Source: Stercorarius parasiticus
Lineage: Eukaryota > Chordata > Aves > Charadriiformes > Stercorariidae
Length of the DNA stretch: 64,000 nt
Direction of reading: 5' to 3'
Assembly: GCA_013396915.1 (NCBI GenBank)
Contig: VWZL01005037.1
Coordinates: 1,595,140 to 1,659,139, forward strand
Shown here: in pieces, positions 9,508-22,900 of the stretch
Position numbering within the stretch: the stretch's first letter is position 1
How the letters are laid out: each line of letters begins with the position of its first letter
Translations under genes and position numbers: made by a program
The notes under the pieces: model-generated
Databases searched by the model: none
The model's input: only the letters and a program-made list of their open reading frames with translations
What the model was told of the DNA's origin: nothing

Positions 9508-12500
9508 TAATGTGACAGTTAGCTGGTGGAGCGGAGGGGAGTCGACCTAGTGCCAGACCTGCGGGACGGAGAGCAGTTTCGGCTTAAAGCAGCGGCTTTC
9601 TCTGGAAACTTTGTGAAGCAGAGGCAGGAACGTGATTTTATTACATCTGAATGCGTTCCTTTTCCTGCCTAAAGATGGCTTGTTTCCTACACGTTCAACT
9701 GGAAGGTCCCCAGTGCAGAACCTTCTTCCTATCTCACTTGTGTCTGCCACACTGGAGCCTAACTTTCAGCTGGATTTAGAAGTATTAGGACAATAACCGC
9801 ACGACCTTTGGCTTTGCAAAGCCGAACAATAGCCATCAAAGTTAAAACGTGCTTGTCTTTTGAAGGCCAGCGCAGGAGCTTTCCCCCAGTGCACCCTCAG
9901 AATAGCCGTACTCCCATTTCTGAAGCAAAGGCACAAGATTTCAGTTAAGGTAGGGCTTTCAACTCTCAGTAAAATACATTTTCAGCAGATGAACACATAA
10001 CAAATTTGGGCAGACCAAAGCATGTATACATTGCCCTTCTACAGCAGTAAGGATTAAACACTTCATGTTCTCCATTTCATTTATATTACTCCACAAAGGA
10101 AGTCTTATTCCATGACTGGAGCTCACTACAGCAGTTTGGTTTGGAAATAATCCTGGCAAAACTCTTCTCCTGAAACCACGAGAAGAGACAACAGCTTGTC
10201 TTAGAGAGATGACTGCAATTAAACCATTCGGGTTAATACCGCAGGCAGGATCTCGCCAGCCACCAACCACTGCCTCTGTCACTCCACTTGAACCTACTTT
10301 GCCCGCATCATGCCTGCAAGCCACCACAGCCAACCTTAGGCTGGGGGGTTCTTCATTTATTAAGGCCTGAATCACTTTTTGGTTTCCAAGATCAGAAACA
10401 CCAATACTTGTCTTTTTGGTGGATCACTGGCCAATGTGTTGAAAATGTCTTTGTGCTGTGGACCGTTTAATAGAAGCAAAATTAAACAGGTTGACAAAAT
10501 CAGTTTAAACTGAACAGCTCAAAAGCTGTTCCCATTCAGTTTCTTTTTCACGTATACAATAAATTTTTTAACAGTTGGGTTTTGTTGTATTTCAGGGAGC
10601 AAATTCAAGTTTTAGATACAGTTATATGAGCAACAGCCATTTCACTGAATTATTTTATTTAATATACACAACTGCATTTCATGTAGGCAATAGAAAGTTC
10701 ACAAATACGTTTACTCTGACACTTGATTTGACACGTTTACTTTGATAGAAACCAAAGGCTACAAAACTGAAGTATAATAATCATTAAGAACACATTAAAA
10801 CTGAGATTATTATAACAACTAAATTACAAATGATGTAAATATTTGATTCTTGTATAATCCCTACACATTCAACATTTCTGACCTCAGGAGTACAGTTAGG
10901 CAGAAGAGGATGGCTTTTAAATTTAGCTCGTTCTTATTAGCATGGGAAGTGGCCATCAAAACTATTTAAAAATTTAAAGATTATAAACTAAATTCTGATT
11001 TTGATTATGAATTCACTAAAGTGTAATTGCATCATACTGTCATTGCTTTTGGTGCAGCACTGGCACTTGGGTTTTCAAAGATGGTGGACTTCTGAAATTC
11101 TAAAGCCCTGTGGCTTGTTAGCAACAGATATTCTTTATACAGCTTCTAGCGAAAGTGCCCGAACCTTACGTTATAAGAGAACTGATTCCAGTTCTGTGTT
11201 GCAAGGAGACAGCTGTCTACTGTTTAAATGTACAGCTCTGTCTCCGGAGTTAGGAAGGACTGAAGATGTGAATGCTTTTTGGGAAAAGGTCCAAAGAGAC
11301 CCAGAGGAGATCAAAAGCCTCCCCACGTGTACCTGCACCTTCCCCTCTTTCTCTATTTCTTTCTTCCTTTCTTAACTGTTTCTGAATCAAGTATTTGTTG
11401 GTGGTACCTTACAGCAACCAGATACTGTAATTCTTATTTTGGATGGGAAATACATCTGTCCAATTTCCAGCCCCATTCTATGGACTTCTGAGAGCTCTAT
11501 GAATGCATGGAAGTGCTCCTGATTTAAAGGGATACATTTGTTTAAGACAGATGTTATCAGGTTCTTACCAGTTTTCCAAATATTTTGGTGTTTCATTAGA
11601 CCTTCTTAATTCTTTTGTTTAAAAAAATCCTTTCAAGTTTCGACAGAAGAGTGACTTAGAACTATCTGGAAACATGTATAATCTTGTGCAATGCTGTTGC
11701 ACTTTCTTCAAGAGCTTTTTATAAATATGAAAATCAATCACTTAAATATACATTTACTTCTGTGAAAAAGTGCATTTTTGTTTTTCTGTTCTAAATGTTA
11801 AGGTGTCCTTTTCTTCATACCATTTTATTAGACCAGACAAACCACAGCAGACAGTTTCCTTTGACACACTGCAACCTCCCACATTTGCTGTGGAACATGC
11901 CCTTGACTCTGGTGCTTCTATTTCCAGCTATTCCTATTAATTCTGAACCCAACAAGACACCTTATTGTTCCTATAATTTCATTCATAGGCTTGCAAAAAG
12001 CTGCCAAAATACAGATACTTTTGAGTGGTATGATCGGGGAAGTAAGTATGTTTAAGCTAAGTGAGATGGGTGAAAAAACCTTCCCATTCTGGTACCGAAG
12101 ACATACTTTGCAGAGAAAAAAAAGTATAGGCTGGAGCATGGGGCCACGTTCAGCAACTTGAATGGTGGAAAAGGCCAACAGCAGCATTTGGAATTTCTGT
12201 TTTATTACACATAGAAGTATACTTTTTTTTTTAAATAAACTACAGTCAGTTGGCATTTCACACAAGTCATATGACACATTTTCATCATTTTTGTATTTAT
12301 TCAAATGAGCACAACAAAGGAGCAAAACATCGGCTTCAGTAAAATCTATGGAATTACACAGGCCTTCCTTTTCAAGCATCATTGTTTTGGGCTCTGTTTG
12401 CAAAAAAAGTTGAAATATTTCTAATCAAAGTTTGTTTCAATATGCTAGGTTTTAACAACATGCTTCTTAAATATTTGAATATTTAGAATTACTCTGTAAT

Positions 12501-13729
12501 TACTTACACTCTATTACTTGACCCAAGATAGATTCCTGTGGGCTGGCTTTGTGTGGCAAAGCGTATCTAAGTGCAGTTTAAAAGCCTAAGAGAACTATGA
12601 AACATTGTTGCAGTTTACAGAAATTCAAAGATTATAGATCATCATTATTTATTACCTTTAGCACAGGAAAAAAACGTTACTGCAAGTTCCCTCCTGCCTC
12701 CTTAGTGTGCTGTGCTCCTATCTAAAGTTCAGGGTTCCATATCTGAGCCACAGTTTTGCGTTGCACGTACATGGCCACAATTGCTTAAATTTCCTCTTAA
12801 ATAGACACCTGACTTCCTACAAGGAAGGGAGGAAGACGAAAATGCTTTTAATTATAAAACACTGCCTTTGATTCCGTTTCATGATTACCAAATCTCATCA
12901 TACATTCTTATTTAAAAATATATTTTGAAATGCTACATATGAACTGAGAATGGTATCAGTTTATTTACGGCCACAATATAAATTACTAACGGTTTTAGAA
13001 AAAGGAAAAGTTGTAAATTAATTGATGAAGCTAGCATAGCTTTTTGAATATAAATAAGTGCTCTAAAACACTTTCATGATATTTAGATACCAAAAAAAAA
13101 AAAAAAAAAAGAGTAAAAAATGCATACTGGAGGTGATTCCAGCCCAAACGGTGCCTGCATTCCCTGCATCACTCTGTTACGCGGTAGTACAAAATGAGTG
13201 CTTACACCCACACAAATGCAATTTCAGGGCAGTGGCAACATGTTCGATTTTGTAGGTGTGATTACTTTATTGCACGGGTCACATGAATCAGAGACTGCAT
13301 ATACCCCAGTCCTAACACCTTCTAGACCTAGACACACAATGATTTGGAGACTCTGTAATGAACATTTTGTACTATAAGCCTTTAAAGTAAACAACTCCAT
13401 CAGCTTCACTTACAAATTATCTGTGCAAAAGTACAGTATTTCATAAATAAACTTTACCCAAATATTACAGAAAAAAGCTTTGGGATACATTAAGTATAAA
13501 TACAGTGCCAGCTGAGCTGCAAATTTAATTTAGGTATATACAGTAATATGCTCACCAGTTCTTTTCGCAGATGTACATTTAACCTCCCTGAGTCCTTTTC
13601 CACACTTAGTGACATGATTCGTTTTCAGATGCTTGCTCAGTAACAGCAACCATAGCTTCGGGGTTAGAGAGAAAGGTGGGAAGGAGTACATCAGAGCGCA
13701 CTCCATCACATTTCTCATGGATTTTAAGC
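9508..13729 (-). other. NEXN upstream region and MIGA1 3' UTR / intergenic
   Basis: No coding exon recognised. The part next to the MIGA1 stop codon should be its 3' UTR. Minus-strand AATAAA signals occur at 13266-13271, 12648-12653, 12296-12301, 12201-12206 and 10654-10659, any of which could end the transcript. A poly-A tract (plus strand) is at 13092-13110. A 161-codon minus-strand frame at 11918-12403 shows no recognisable family and is probably chance. Confidence 0.6.
13266..13271 (-). terminator. MIGA1: Candidate proximal polyadenylation signal of MIGA1
   Basis: AATAAA on the minus strand, about 460 nt beyond the stop codon, in the context GTGCAATAAAGTAATC. It is the first strong hexamer after the stop. 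Longer 3' UTRs using the signals near 12.65, 12.3, 12.2 or 10.65 kb are equally possible. Confidence 0.4.
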
Positions 13730-13948
13730 TTACTGTACTTTTGCTTCTAAGAGCCCGCTGGTCACGACGTGCTCATGACCACTTACACAAGAACTGACAT
13801 GTCTTAGTGAATCTGCTCCAAGATAAGCCATTAAAAGTTCTGTGTGTCGGATTAATAATTGCATAAGATCTTCAGCCAAACTCTCCATAGATGAGTATCT
13901 CACCTTTTCAAAATCAAAAATGTCTTTGAGGAAGAAAAGCACTTGATC
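13730..13948 (-). CDS. MIGA1: MIGA1 exon 15 (stop codon)
   Basis: Encodes [20 protein letters not shown] then [20 protein letters not shown] and the C-terminus ..[13 protein letters not shown], followed by TAA at 13732-13730. Acceptor CCCACTAG. The final LLEAKVQ is the same in mammalian MIGA1. Confidence 0.97.
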   Translation of the reverse strand, partial: DQVLFFLKDIFDFEKVRYSSMESLAEDLMQLLIRHTELLMAYLGADSLRHVSSCVSGHEHVVTSGLLEAKVQ

Positions 13949-16900
13949 CTAGTGGGGGAAAAAAGAAAAAAAAAAGGAAAAACTTGTGTTCACTTACAAG
14001 AAGAAAAAATGTATGCAACACTCTTCCACACATTTCCTAAAAACATCCATTTATGGATTCTTTTGTACTAAGATAGAAGTGCACTAAAATAGACTTTGCA
14101 AAACAGTTCTAGGCTTTAAAAAAAAACTGATATGAAAATATTTATTTTCATGGTTTCTTAATGTTAGTCTTAATCTTAGGAAAATGCAAATGTATGCCTA
14201 TAAATAAGATCCTAATTTCTTTAAATTTGGAAGATTTTTTTTTTTTAATTTAAGATAATTGATAATTAAAAAAAAACATTGCAAACCTTGAAGAAGCAGC
14301 ATAGGTCATAAAGGGAATTTCTAGGGCCCAAAAAGCCCCACGCCAAAACAGGGCTGATATGTTCACATATGGCATAGAAATGTGCAAAAAATCCATCAGG
14401 TACCTAGTGATGTAAAAATTGTAGACAAAAGTTACACAGTAAGTTTAGTATAAATCTCTATTATATAAAATTAAGTCTTCAGAAAAGCTTAACACACCTA
14501 TGGCTTCAGGGCTGTGGTAACTCGAACTCCTTTATATTACTGCGCAACTGTACCAAACAAGTGTCAGGTTTTTTACTTTGGCGGTACTTTGCATTTTAAG
14601 TATTTTAAGATTAATAGGTATAAACAATCTAGTCTGACTCCCATATGACAGATCAGATAATTTTATAAACATAAAATATCTGTGAATGTCCATCCTGTTG
14701 TTACTTTTACAACCTACAGGTACTCATAAAATATAATACAGTATAAATTTATATCTCATATATGAATGTACATATTATTTTATATACTAATAAACATATT
14801 TATAATTTTACAAGAACAGTTACTTTATAAAATAATAAAAATAGAAATTAATTATAAGTTAGAACAAGAATACCACGTGAAACTGCCCGTAAGTAAGTTT
14901 AAGTTCATCAAACTGCTAGTCTCTCCGTTACAAAGCCTTCCACGGTGCTTAACTTTATCTACTTTTGAACGACTACAGCAGCACCGATGAAACTAGTCCC
15001 AAGGAGTAAAGCTGCTCACGCATTTACAAACTTATAAATAATGAAACTTCAGTATGCAAAAGAACTACAGAATAAGGTAGTTCTGCATTGAAATAGAGAT
15101 TAAAATAATAGGTTACTACAACAACTGTTTTGGAGATATAATCCCTTTATATAAAACTAGTGTAGAAAAGATCTATTTATATAAAATTCCCAACCATATT
15201 GACGCAGGGATGTAACGTCTCAAGTCTTGAGACATAATGGTACCTGAAGACCTTTTGCAAAATACAAACTGCCGTTGGAAGCAACTTTTTTTACAATTAA
15301 ATGTTGTCTTTAGCAGTTAAGAGTGACGTAAATAGCTATTCTTAGAATCAGAATCATACCACCTCACCTGTGGTATGCAAACCCACTTTAATGGCTACGG
15401 GTGTCCTGCAGCAAGCCTCAACTCTGCTTTTGGACTGGCTATTGCAAAGACGGGGCATTTGCCTCTCAGGTCTAATAAAAGCTTCCAAAGGTGAAAGTTA
15501 GGAGCTGGTGGCGCAGAGGAGTTCTACTTCAAAATCTGCAGAGTTCCTTCAGTGAGAGGTCAGGATGCAGAAGGGGCTGAAGGAGGCTGCAAAAGAGTTC
15601 CTGCTGCTGGTGAGGAAGGTGGTACTTCAGATAGGTAAAGAGACAGGACTGAATTTTATCTAGCTGTGGAGACGATGCAGGCAGATGAGGCTGAGAATCC
15701 TAGCGCTGGCAGGCGAGATACAATATTAGTGACCTTGGTCTGCAAAAGTCCGAGGTACATGTGTGGGGCCATAAGTCAAAGAAATTACTGTCACCACTGC
15801 TGACTGGACCTAAACTAGGTTGAAAATCTTTCAGATAGGAATTTTTGCTAAAAAACTAGTATTAGGGCCCCATGAGCTAAACTTATACAATTGGCCAGCT
15901 CTCGCCTGAACTAACATGTCTACAGTATTAGGGGTTGGTCTGTAATTCATTTTGCCAAAGCTACAGGACAGAACTTCAAATTCTTAGGAGCTGATCAGTA
16001 ACTTTGGTCCACATAATTTGCAAGGCAACTTACCTTCATTTGCTGTCTTTTCTGCTTTAGTACTGACCAACAGCTTGAAGCCACAGCCTAAATGTAAAAA
16101 AAAAAAAAAAAAAAAGAGTCCCAAACTCTGTGTAACTTCATTATAAGAGAAGTAATCTTTCATCTCAAAAGAAGTGATCTGCTGAATACTGTATTTCTAT
16201 ATTTTAGGGATTTGTACTTTCTTCAACTTCAATCTTCTGATAACACAAAGTTTAAAACTATAAAATATCAGCTGATACGAATAACTAATTTTATATGTAG
16301 TTCATATTTGTTATTTCCAGATCTTACTTTGCAACATTTTCTTTAGTTTAATTCAAATGTAATTTGGCATCCTTGACTGATTTTGCAGTTGCAACAGTTA
16401 GCAACATTCACTGGGTTTAACTGAGGACCAGTCTCTTATATACCGAAGTGTGCGCTCATACATAAGTAACTATTTTAGATATTAAGCAGCATGTGAACAC
16501 ATTGAAATGTCCTTTTTCATTTTAGCAAAAACATTCTTGCAATAGCTTCAGATTCAGCTAAGGAGTTTTGTCCAAATATGGACTAGTGAAATACAATATA
16601 CCAATAGGTTTTTCTCCCCTCAGCTTGTAACTATCCTCTGGTCTGATTCTCCTTCAGTCCTGCAGGACAATTTACTACTCACAAAACCCAATGTTATCAC
16701 ATACTGCAAAAATAAATACATGCATGTTACCTTTTTTTTCCTTTAGAGGGTATATTTCAATTGAAGGACAAAAATAAAAGGAAAACTAGCTGTTTATAGA
16801 TATAAACGGATGAAATGAGAGTAGTATCTCTACGAGCTGACCATGGCAGTAGCCTGTATGTCTGTAACAGAGGGGTTAGATCTATTTGACAAATAAACAG

Positions 16901-19900
16901 GCACATCTGAAAAAGTGTGAAATGTTATCAACATTTGAATGCCACAATTGCATTAATAGACTTTTGTTTGCTTACAACGTTGTGCCTTATTGCTAAATCT
17001 CTGGTATCTAACAGCCAAAACCTGTATCGAAGATGTGGCTAAAACAAACTTCCCTTCTAAAATTCTACTTCCTCAGAGAAAACTCATTTTTGCAGGACAA
17101 GTTAAAGTATTTTTCTCCAATACATTCAATCGTTCTATATATCTTGGGCCCAGACTGGTAACTTTTAAATTGCTATTACGAAAAACCTGATAATACAATC
17201 TATTTATTTTTTCTGAGGAATATTTCAGGTATATATTCAGTTATATTGGAAGCTGAATTAGACTTTAGATGAAGGATGGTATAGTTTCTTTGCTTCAAAA
17301 TTAATGCTATTATCAAGACAATATACACAGCCTTTATCCTGCAGTTGTTGGATTTATTCTCATTTTTACATTGTGCTTTAAGAACATAAAGCATAGGTTG
17401 CTGGAAGAACAGTTTCGGCATACACAGAAATTTTATATCAGAATGCTCACACTGATGTTATGTTGATCCTACCAGCTACTTACTGTAACGTACTACAGAA
17501 AAAAATTACACATAAATACTTACTGTTTCTTTAAAAGAGGAATTTAGCCAGCGGTTATTTACTACATTCTGTATAGATATTGGTGGGTTTTCTAAGTCTT
17601 CAAATGAATCCATTAATATGAAGTCCAGAACAACATCATAAAAATTCAGGTTTTTCACCTATATTAAATCAGAACAGGATCTAAGTCACCTAGTTTCTCT
17701 TTCAGCAGTGGAATTCAGCACACCCCATATTCTAACTCTGTATTAACATGCATATTTATAATTGTTTTTAATTAATATTAAAGATACTTTGTCAGTAAAG
17801 GAAACGTTAAAAAAATATTACATGCTTTCTGGTACTGAACTGCAGTGGTGGATGCCATTTCTCTAAATCAGCAATGTAAACAAAAAAAGATCTGCCTTTC
17901 CCACCATTCTGAACTGTAAAAATTTATTTTTAGATGTTATAGCTTGCATAATGAAGGGTAAAAGCACTTCTCAGAAATTCAGACTCACTCCTCTAGCAGC
18001 AAGTTCCATTTCAGTATTATCCCAGTGATCTGTTTGTTCCAAGAAATATATCATTTCATCAAAGACATCTTCAAATTTCTTTGGATTCTGTAAAGTAAAA
18101 GCAATGAGCATCAAGCAAACTTAACAAGAGAGATAGTTTATTTACACTAGAAAGTGACTTCTGGTAGAAGTTACATTAACAATAAAACACTAGTTAAAAA
18201 AGGCTTTTACCTTTCGTGCTCTCACAATTAAAGCAGACAAAATTTTTCTTCCACTCTCAGCAAGAAATATTCTGTTTGCTGTTTCTGAAAGAATTATCTA
18301 GACAAGGTTTCAGAAAATGTAAACATATTCATTCACAGGTTATACAAAGTGACCTTAAACACTTCTATCAAATTTAATATAATTATAACCACTAGTATAG
18401 TAGGCAAGTTCCTAATAAACCTTTGGTGCAAAGGTTCCAAAGCTAATCACAAAACTGGGACTCCTCTGCAAATATGTCCCATTTTAGAATTACAGCAATG
18501 TAAAAGCAACAAGAAAATATTTAATTACAGAATATGTTATAAAAATGCTTACACAGGTAGTGCATTAATAGTTTCAGTGCTGTGTACAGACAGACAGACA
18601 AAGCACTCTCCTTACTATTTACCTGAAAAGCTTGTCGAATACAATGAAGCTTAGCAAGGAAGTCACTGTCTCCTAGACATTCAAACATTTCAGTCCTATA
18701 TAAAATAGAAAAGTTTTCAAAGACCAATAAAAAAAAAAGCACACGAAAATTCAAGTCTAATTCCTAGAAAAAACACCTAGTAGAAGTAACTTCTGAAAGA
18801 TGAGTTCTGTGTAGAATATTTAACATTAATTCTTGCTTTTATTGGAAATAATTAAGTAGACATAAATCAGTACCTTAAGACTCGCGAATAAATTTTGCCT
18901 TCTTCTGCTAAGTGCATAGCTTCTTCATACAATGGGCAATGGCAAAGTGAATCTAGACCATACGTATTACGAATCTCTCTGTGCTCTGTAAGCTGAAAAA
19001 AAATTTTTTTTGAAGTTCATTAAAGAGATTGCTAACATAATTTTTGTAAAGGTAAAACAAATTAAAGAAATTTTCTTGATATTCTACTGAAAGATGTATC
19101 TTTTTCTGCATCGGCTTAAAACAAAGGCGCAACACTCAACCAGTAAACAGAAGAGAAACACCACACTATTAACACGACTGTTACTTCGTAACTTTCAGAA
19201 GTTTAATTAAAAAAATGGACATAGCTTAGCTTTGTTTTTAACTTGCCTAGTTAAATCTAATGGGTCTCAAAGCTGTTAAAAAATAATTGTCAGGACACAA
19301 AGTGCAGAATGATTGCATCATGCAAATCTTTAGGAAGCTGGAAATAATAACCTGCTGCCACCCCTGTTTTTATTTCACTGGTAAATACCGCTGCTGGTTA
19401 CCAAAGCACAACTTATGAAGCACGAGCATCCAGCATTTTACTACAGGCTCCCAATACGGTTTTCATTATCGGCAGTTTTAATTCTGTGGTTATCATATAA
19501 AATAATGTGAACTCGTAGACATTTTTAAAGCAAGAAAACCCCAGAACACATTAAGAAATGAAAGCACATAAATAATACAGAGAATTCCTGTTTACAGGAT
19601 ATCATATTTAATCCACAAAAATCCACAAAACAATGGCTAGCTACAATTTCCACTACAAGCATTACATCATATTATTAATGATGCAAGAAAAAAAATAGAT
19701 CGGAGGCTTACACATCCTCAGTTTAGTTAATGACCAGAAAATGAATTCTAACTTTTGTTTTTTAATTGAACTATATAAAAATAGTTACCCTGTATCTTAG
19801 AAAGACTAAAAAAAAACCAAAAAAATCAGATTAAGATATAACTTTATGTTAAACTTCCATTAAAATTTTCTAATAGATATATGCTGAAAAGTTTTTCCTG

Positions 19901-22900
19901 TCACTGAGGACATACAGGCATTCATAAAGACATGAAGAAGTGTGCTTCCAGTGTGCCTTCTCCACAGACTTTAGTTGAGCCAATTACAGCAACAACAGTT
20001 TGGCCAAGTAGACTTGGCTGCTAAAGAGAAGAATACAAGCACATGCCAATACCTATTTTTGTTCATGTAAATATTTAAGCACATGAATAAGTTACGGAGA
20101 TTTGACTACAGAGCTGGTATTCTGACAAGTGTCACACATCGTTAGATGGTGTATATTTGCTGGAAACTGACGTTTTGAATCACTCATACCATTATCCTTT
20201 TACTGTAAGCAAATACATACAATTCCTTTCAGAAAATTGTCAGGTTCCATTTTAAATTGACTTGTTTGGGTAAAAACAAACAAAAAAATATATATATAAA
20301 AAAACCCCTGTATTCAATCTGCATTCCTATACAGATTTCTATAGAGTTCTCAAATTGAGACTCAAGTGACAAGACAATAGCCAGGGAATAAGTGAAGGAA
20401 TAAAAGTTTTAAGGTCAACAAAATGCTATACTTAAATGAGTAATGGACACTTTAAGAATTCATCTAGCTTGAAAGTATTTCCATTTTAAAAATATGTATT
20501 TGTTTATCAGTTGTTCTGCTTGGAAGAACAGAGTAGAATAAGACGACTTACTAAAAAAGATTTACAGCTATTAAGACCAAAGATTTTATTCCAATTTAGC
20601 AAGATTAATCATGGCTCCAAATTGGGTTTTTGATTTGCCAATTCAAAAAGCCCACCTGAAAATTTACATTCTTACTAAACAAAGGAAGCCACACAGCTTT
20701 TAATTGAAAATATATGTGAAAATACATGGGAAGGAATAATTTAACGAACTAGAAGAAACAGGAATATATTGATTTGTTTCAGATGTGAGAAATCAATATA
20801 CAGACACACACACATATATATACACACATGTGTTTGTAGTGTAATAGTTAGAACAGGTATAAACAAGAAAAATTGAAAAATCTTTACTCCAGAATTTGTT
20901 TTTGTACATTATGGTTAAGAAAGTATTAACTGCGGAACAATACATACATATTTTCCAAAATAAAGACCAAAACAGAACACAAATAAGTATACTAATTTAT
21001 TTCTTACCTGATCCAGCTACTACCGAAGCCATAAAACTTTCCATTTACTTTATTTCATTTGCAAAGCATGAGAAGAAATAGGTTGTGAACACATACGCAC
21101 TTTGTAAACAGCTGCCCCTCTCTTGGAGATAATAATTTCTGTGGTAAAAGGGATTATATTAGTTTTCTCTAGCGAATTTCAGGCAAATCACCTTCTTCAG
21201 ATATTTAGGCAAACTGACTGCGACTGAATTAAGACTCGTGATTTCTACAGCGAGATGCAGGTAATCTCCAACTGCTGCCAGCAAGCCTGAGATGACAACA
21301 TCTTCAGCAGACGGAGATGCCTGATCACAGCCTTTGTGGTTACAGATTAGCACAGCATCTGATACCTGAAAGCTGGGTGAGGCCATTGATTGTATTTAGC
21401 TTTTTTATTTGTTTAAACTTCCTCTCATGCTAGCAGATGAAATAAAATAGCTGTGTTACTGCTGTAATGCATATTATTGAGCACAAAGGAAGAAAGCAGT
21501 TAAATCAACCGGCTACTAAGCGGGAGAGAAGGGTATAACTATTCTTCCGCTGAGAAGATGGTTTTGATTACAGATTGAAGTTAGTCCCAACCAATAACAT
21601 TTGGAAAGGGAGTGCAAATTCCTCTATCGCTGACTTCTCTTAGCATGCACAAAGAGGAAAGGAAAAAAAAACCGAAACAAACTGAAAACCAGAAATTGAA
21701 AACCAGAAATTAAAACAACCTCTAAGTTTAACTAGAAAAGGTGATTTCCAGACAAGCTCTGAAGCTGCATCGTAACACTCCTGGAGTCATCATGGATTTT
21801 CTTTTGATGCTTTCTAGTGTTTAAAAATATATTTATATATAAATATTTTATATCTAGATAGAAACTATATATAATATGTAACATACAGTATTTTATTTTA
21901 AATGGTCTTGCAAACATTCAGTAACGGCCATTCTTTTTGAGATGAAATAAGGTGAAAGCTTGCCTATATAAACATTCTGGTTATCCCAATCAGTTGAAGA
22001 TGCTCCGAACACACATCCACATTTCTAACATAGCAGAGTTCAGCTATTGGAAGAATGGACAAATCACATACACTGTTTAAAAACATTGCGGAGCACACAA
22101 CATTTTCTAGATAAGAGCTTCTCAAGCTGACATCAAAAGGAAAATGAACTCTTTGATGTAAAAGCCTCCAAGGACTTGTTACCTTTGGAGGAAAAAGGTG
22201 AAGAGAAAGGTTAGTTTTAAATGAGGTGGTTCAGTACAACTACCTTATATTAATTGGCATACATTAATGATATGTATTCAGATACCTGCTTTTTACCTCA
22301 CTATGTACCCCTACGCACCGCATAACTTTCCTCAACAGCAGTTCAGTATTTATCAGAAGTTAGCAGAACGCCCCAGCATCCCACATCTTGTCATCACAGC
22401 TAAGTTGAACTCTTGAAAGCTTCTCGAGTCCTTTCTTGCCATTCTGTAGTGAACACTTCCTCGCCTAGCCACTGCCATTTTGAAACTCTTAGCACACCAC
22501 TAAGGATGAAAAAGCGCTCCATGCATAGCTACCGAAAGTTGCAACACAGAGGTTAGTGATGACAGACCTGACATGCCAGCCTCTAAATGTCCACTATTTC
22601 CTCAGTGTCATGTGGGGTTACATGAAGGAGGATATGAAAACGCAGACAAAGAAGAGATGAAAAGATGAACTGCCCCATAACAGCCATCTAGTCTTGCAAA
22701 GCTTTACTTCTATCCATTCAAGGCTCAAGAAAGAGATAGCAGTTGCTGGTGACCACTGCACAGGACATTTATGATGACCCGCAGCGAATACTTAACTTCA
22801 TTATGTTGCAAGAATACGTATATCTTCAAAACTCCAAAGCCTATAGTGATAACTTGTGTCTCTACACAGAATGCTGCAAAGCAGCCTCTGAGGATTACAA

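Larger units (their letters stand above)
13949..17523 (-). other. MIGA1: MIGA1 introns between exons 12 and 15
   Basis: Introns of about 0.34, 1.6 and 1.4 kb interrupted by exons 13 and 14. AT-rich, with a poly-A tract near 16098-16115. A moderately GC-richer piece at 15390-15800 has no recognised family. Nothing else seen. Confidence 0.7.

Noticed and set aside
18349..18754. Frames of about 77-101 codons near MIGA1 exon 9
   Set aside because: They read through introns. Only the 18623-18695 portion of the minus-strand frame is exon.
19611..19632. Short direct repeats such as AATCCACAAA twice
   Set aside because: Low-complexity coincidence; too short to be meaningful.
20801..20836. Repeat array considered as CRISPR-like or satellite
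   Set aside because: It is a simple CA/TA microsatellite with no spacers, in a vertebrate genome.
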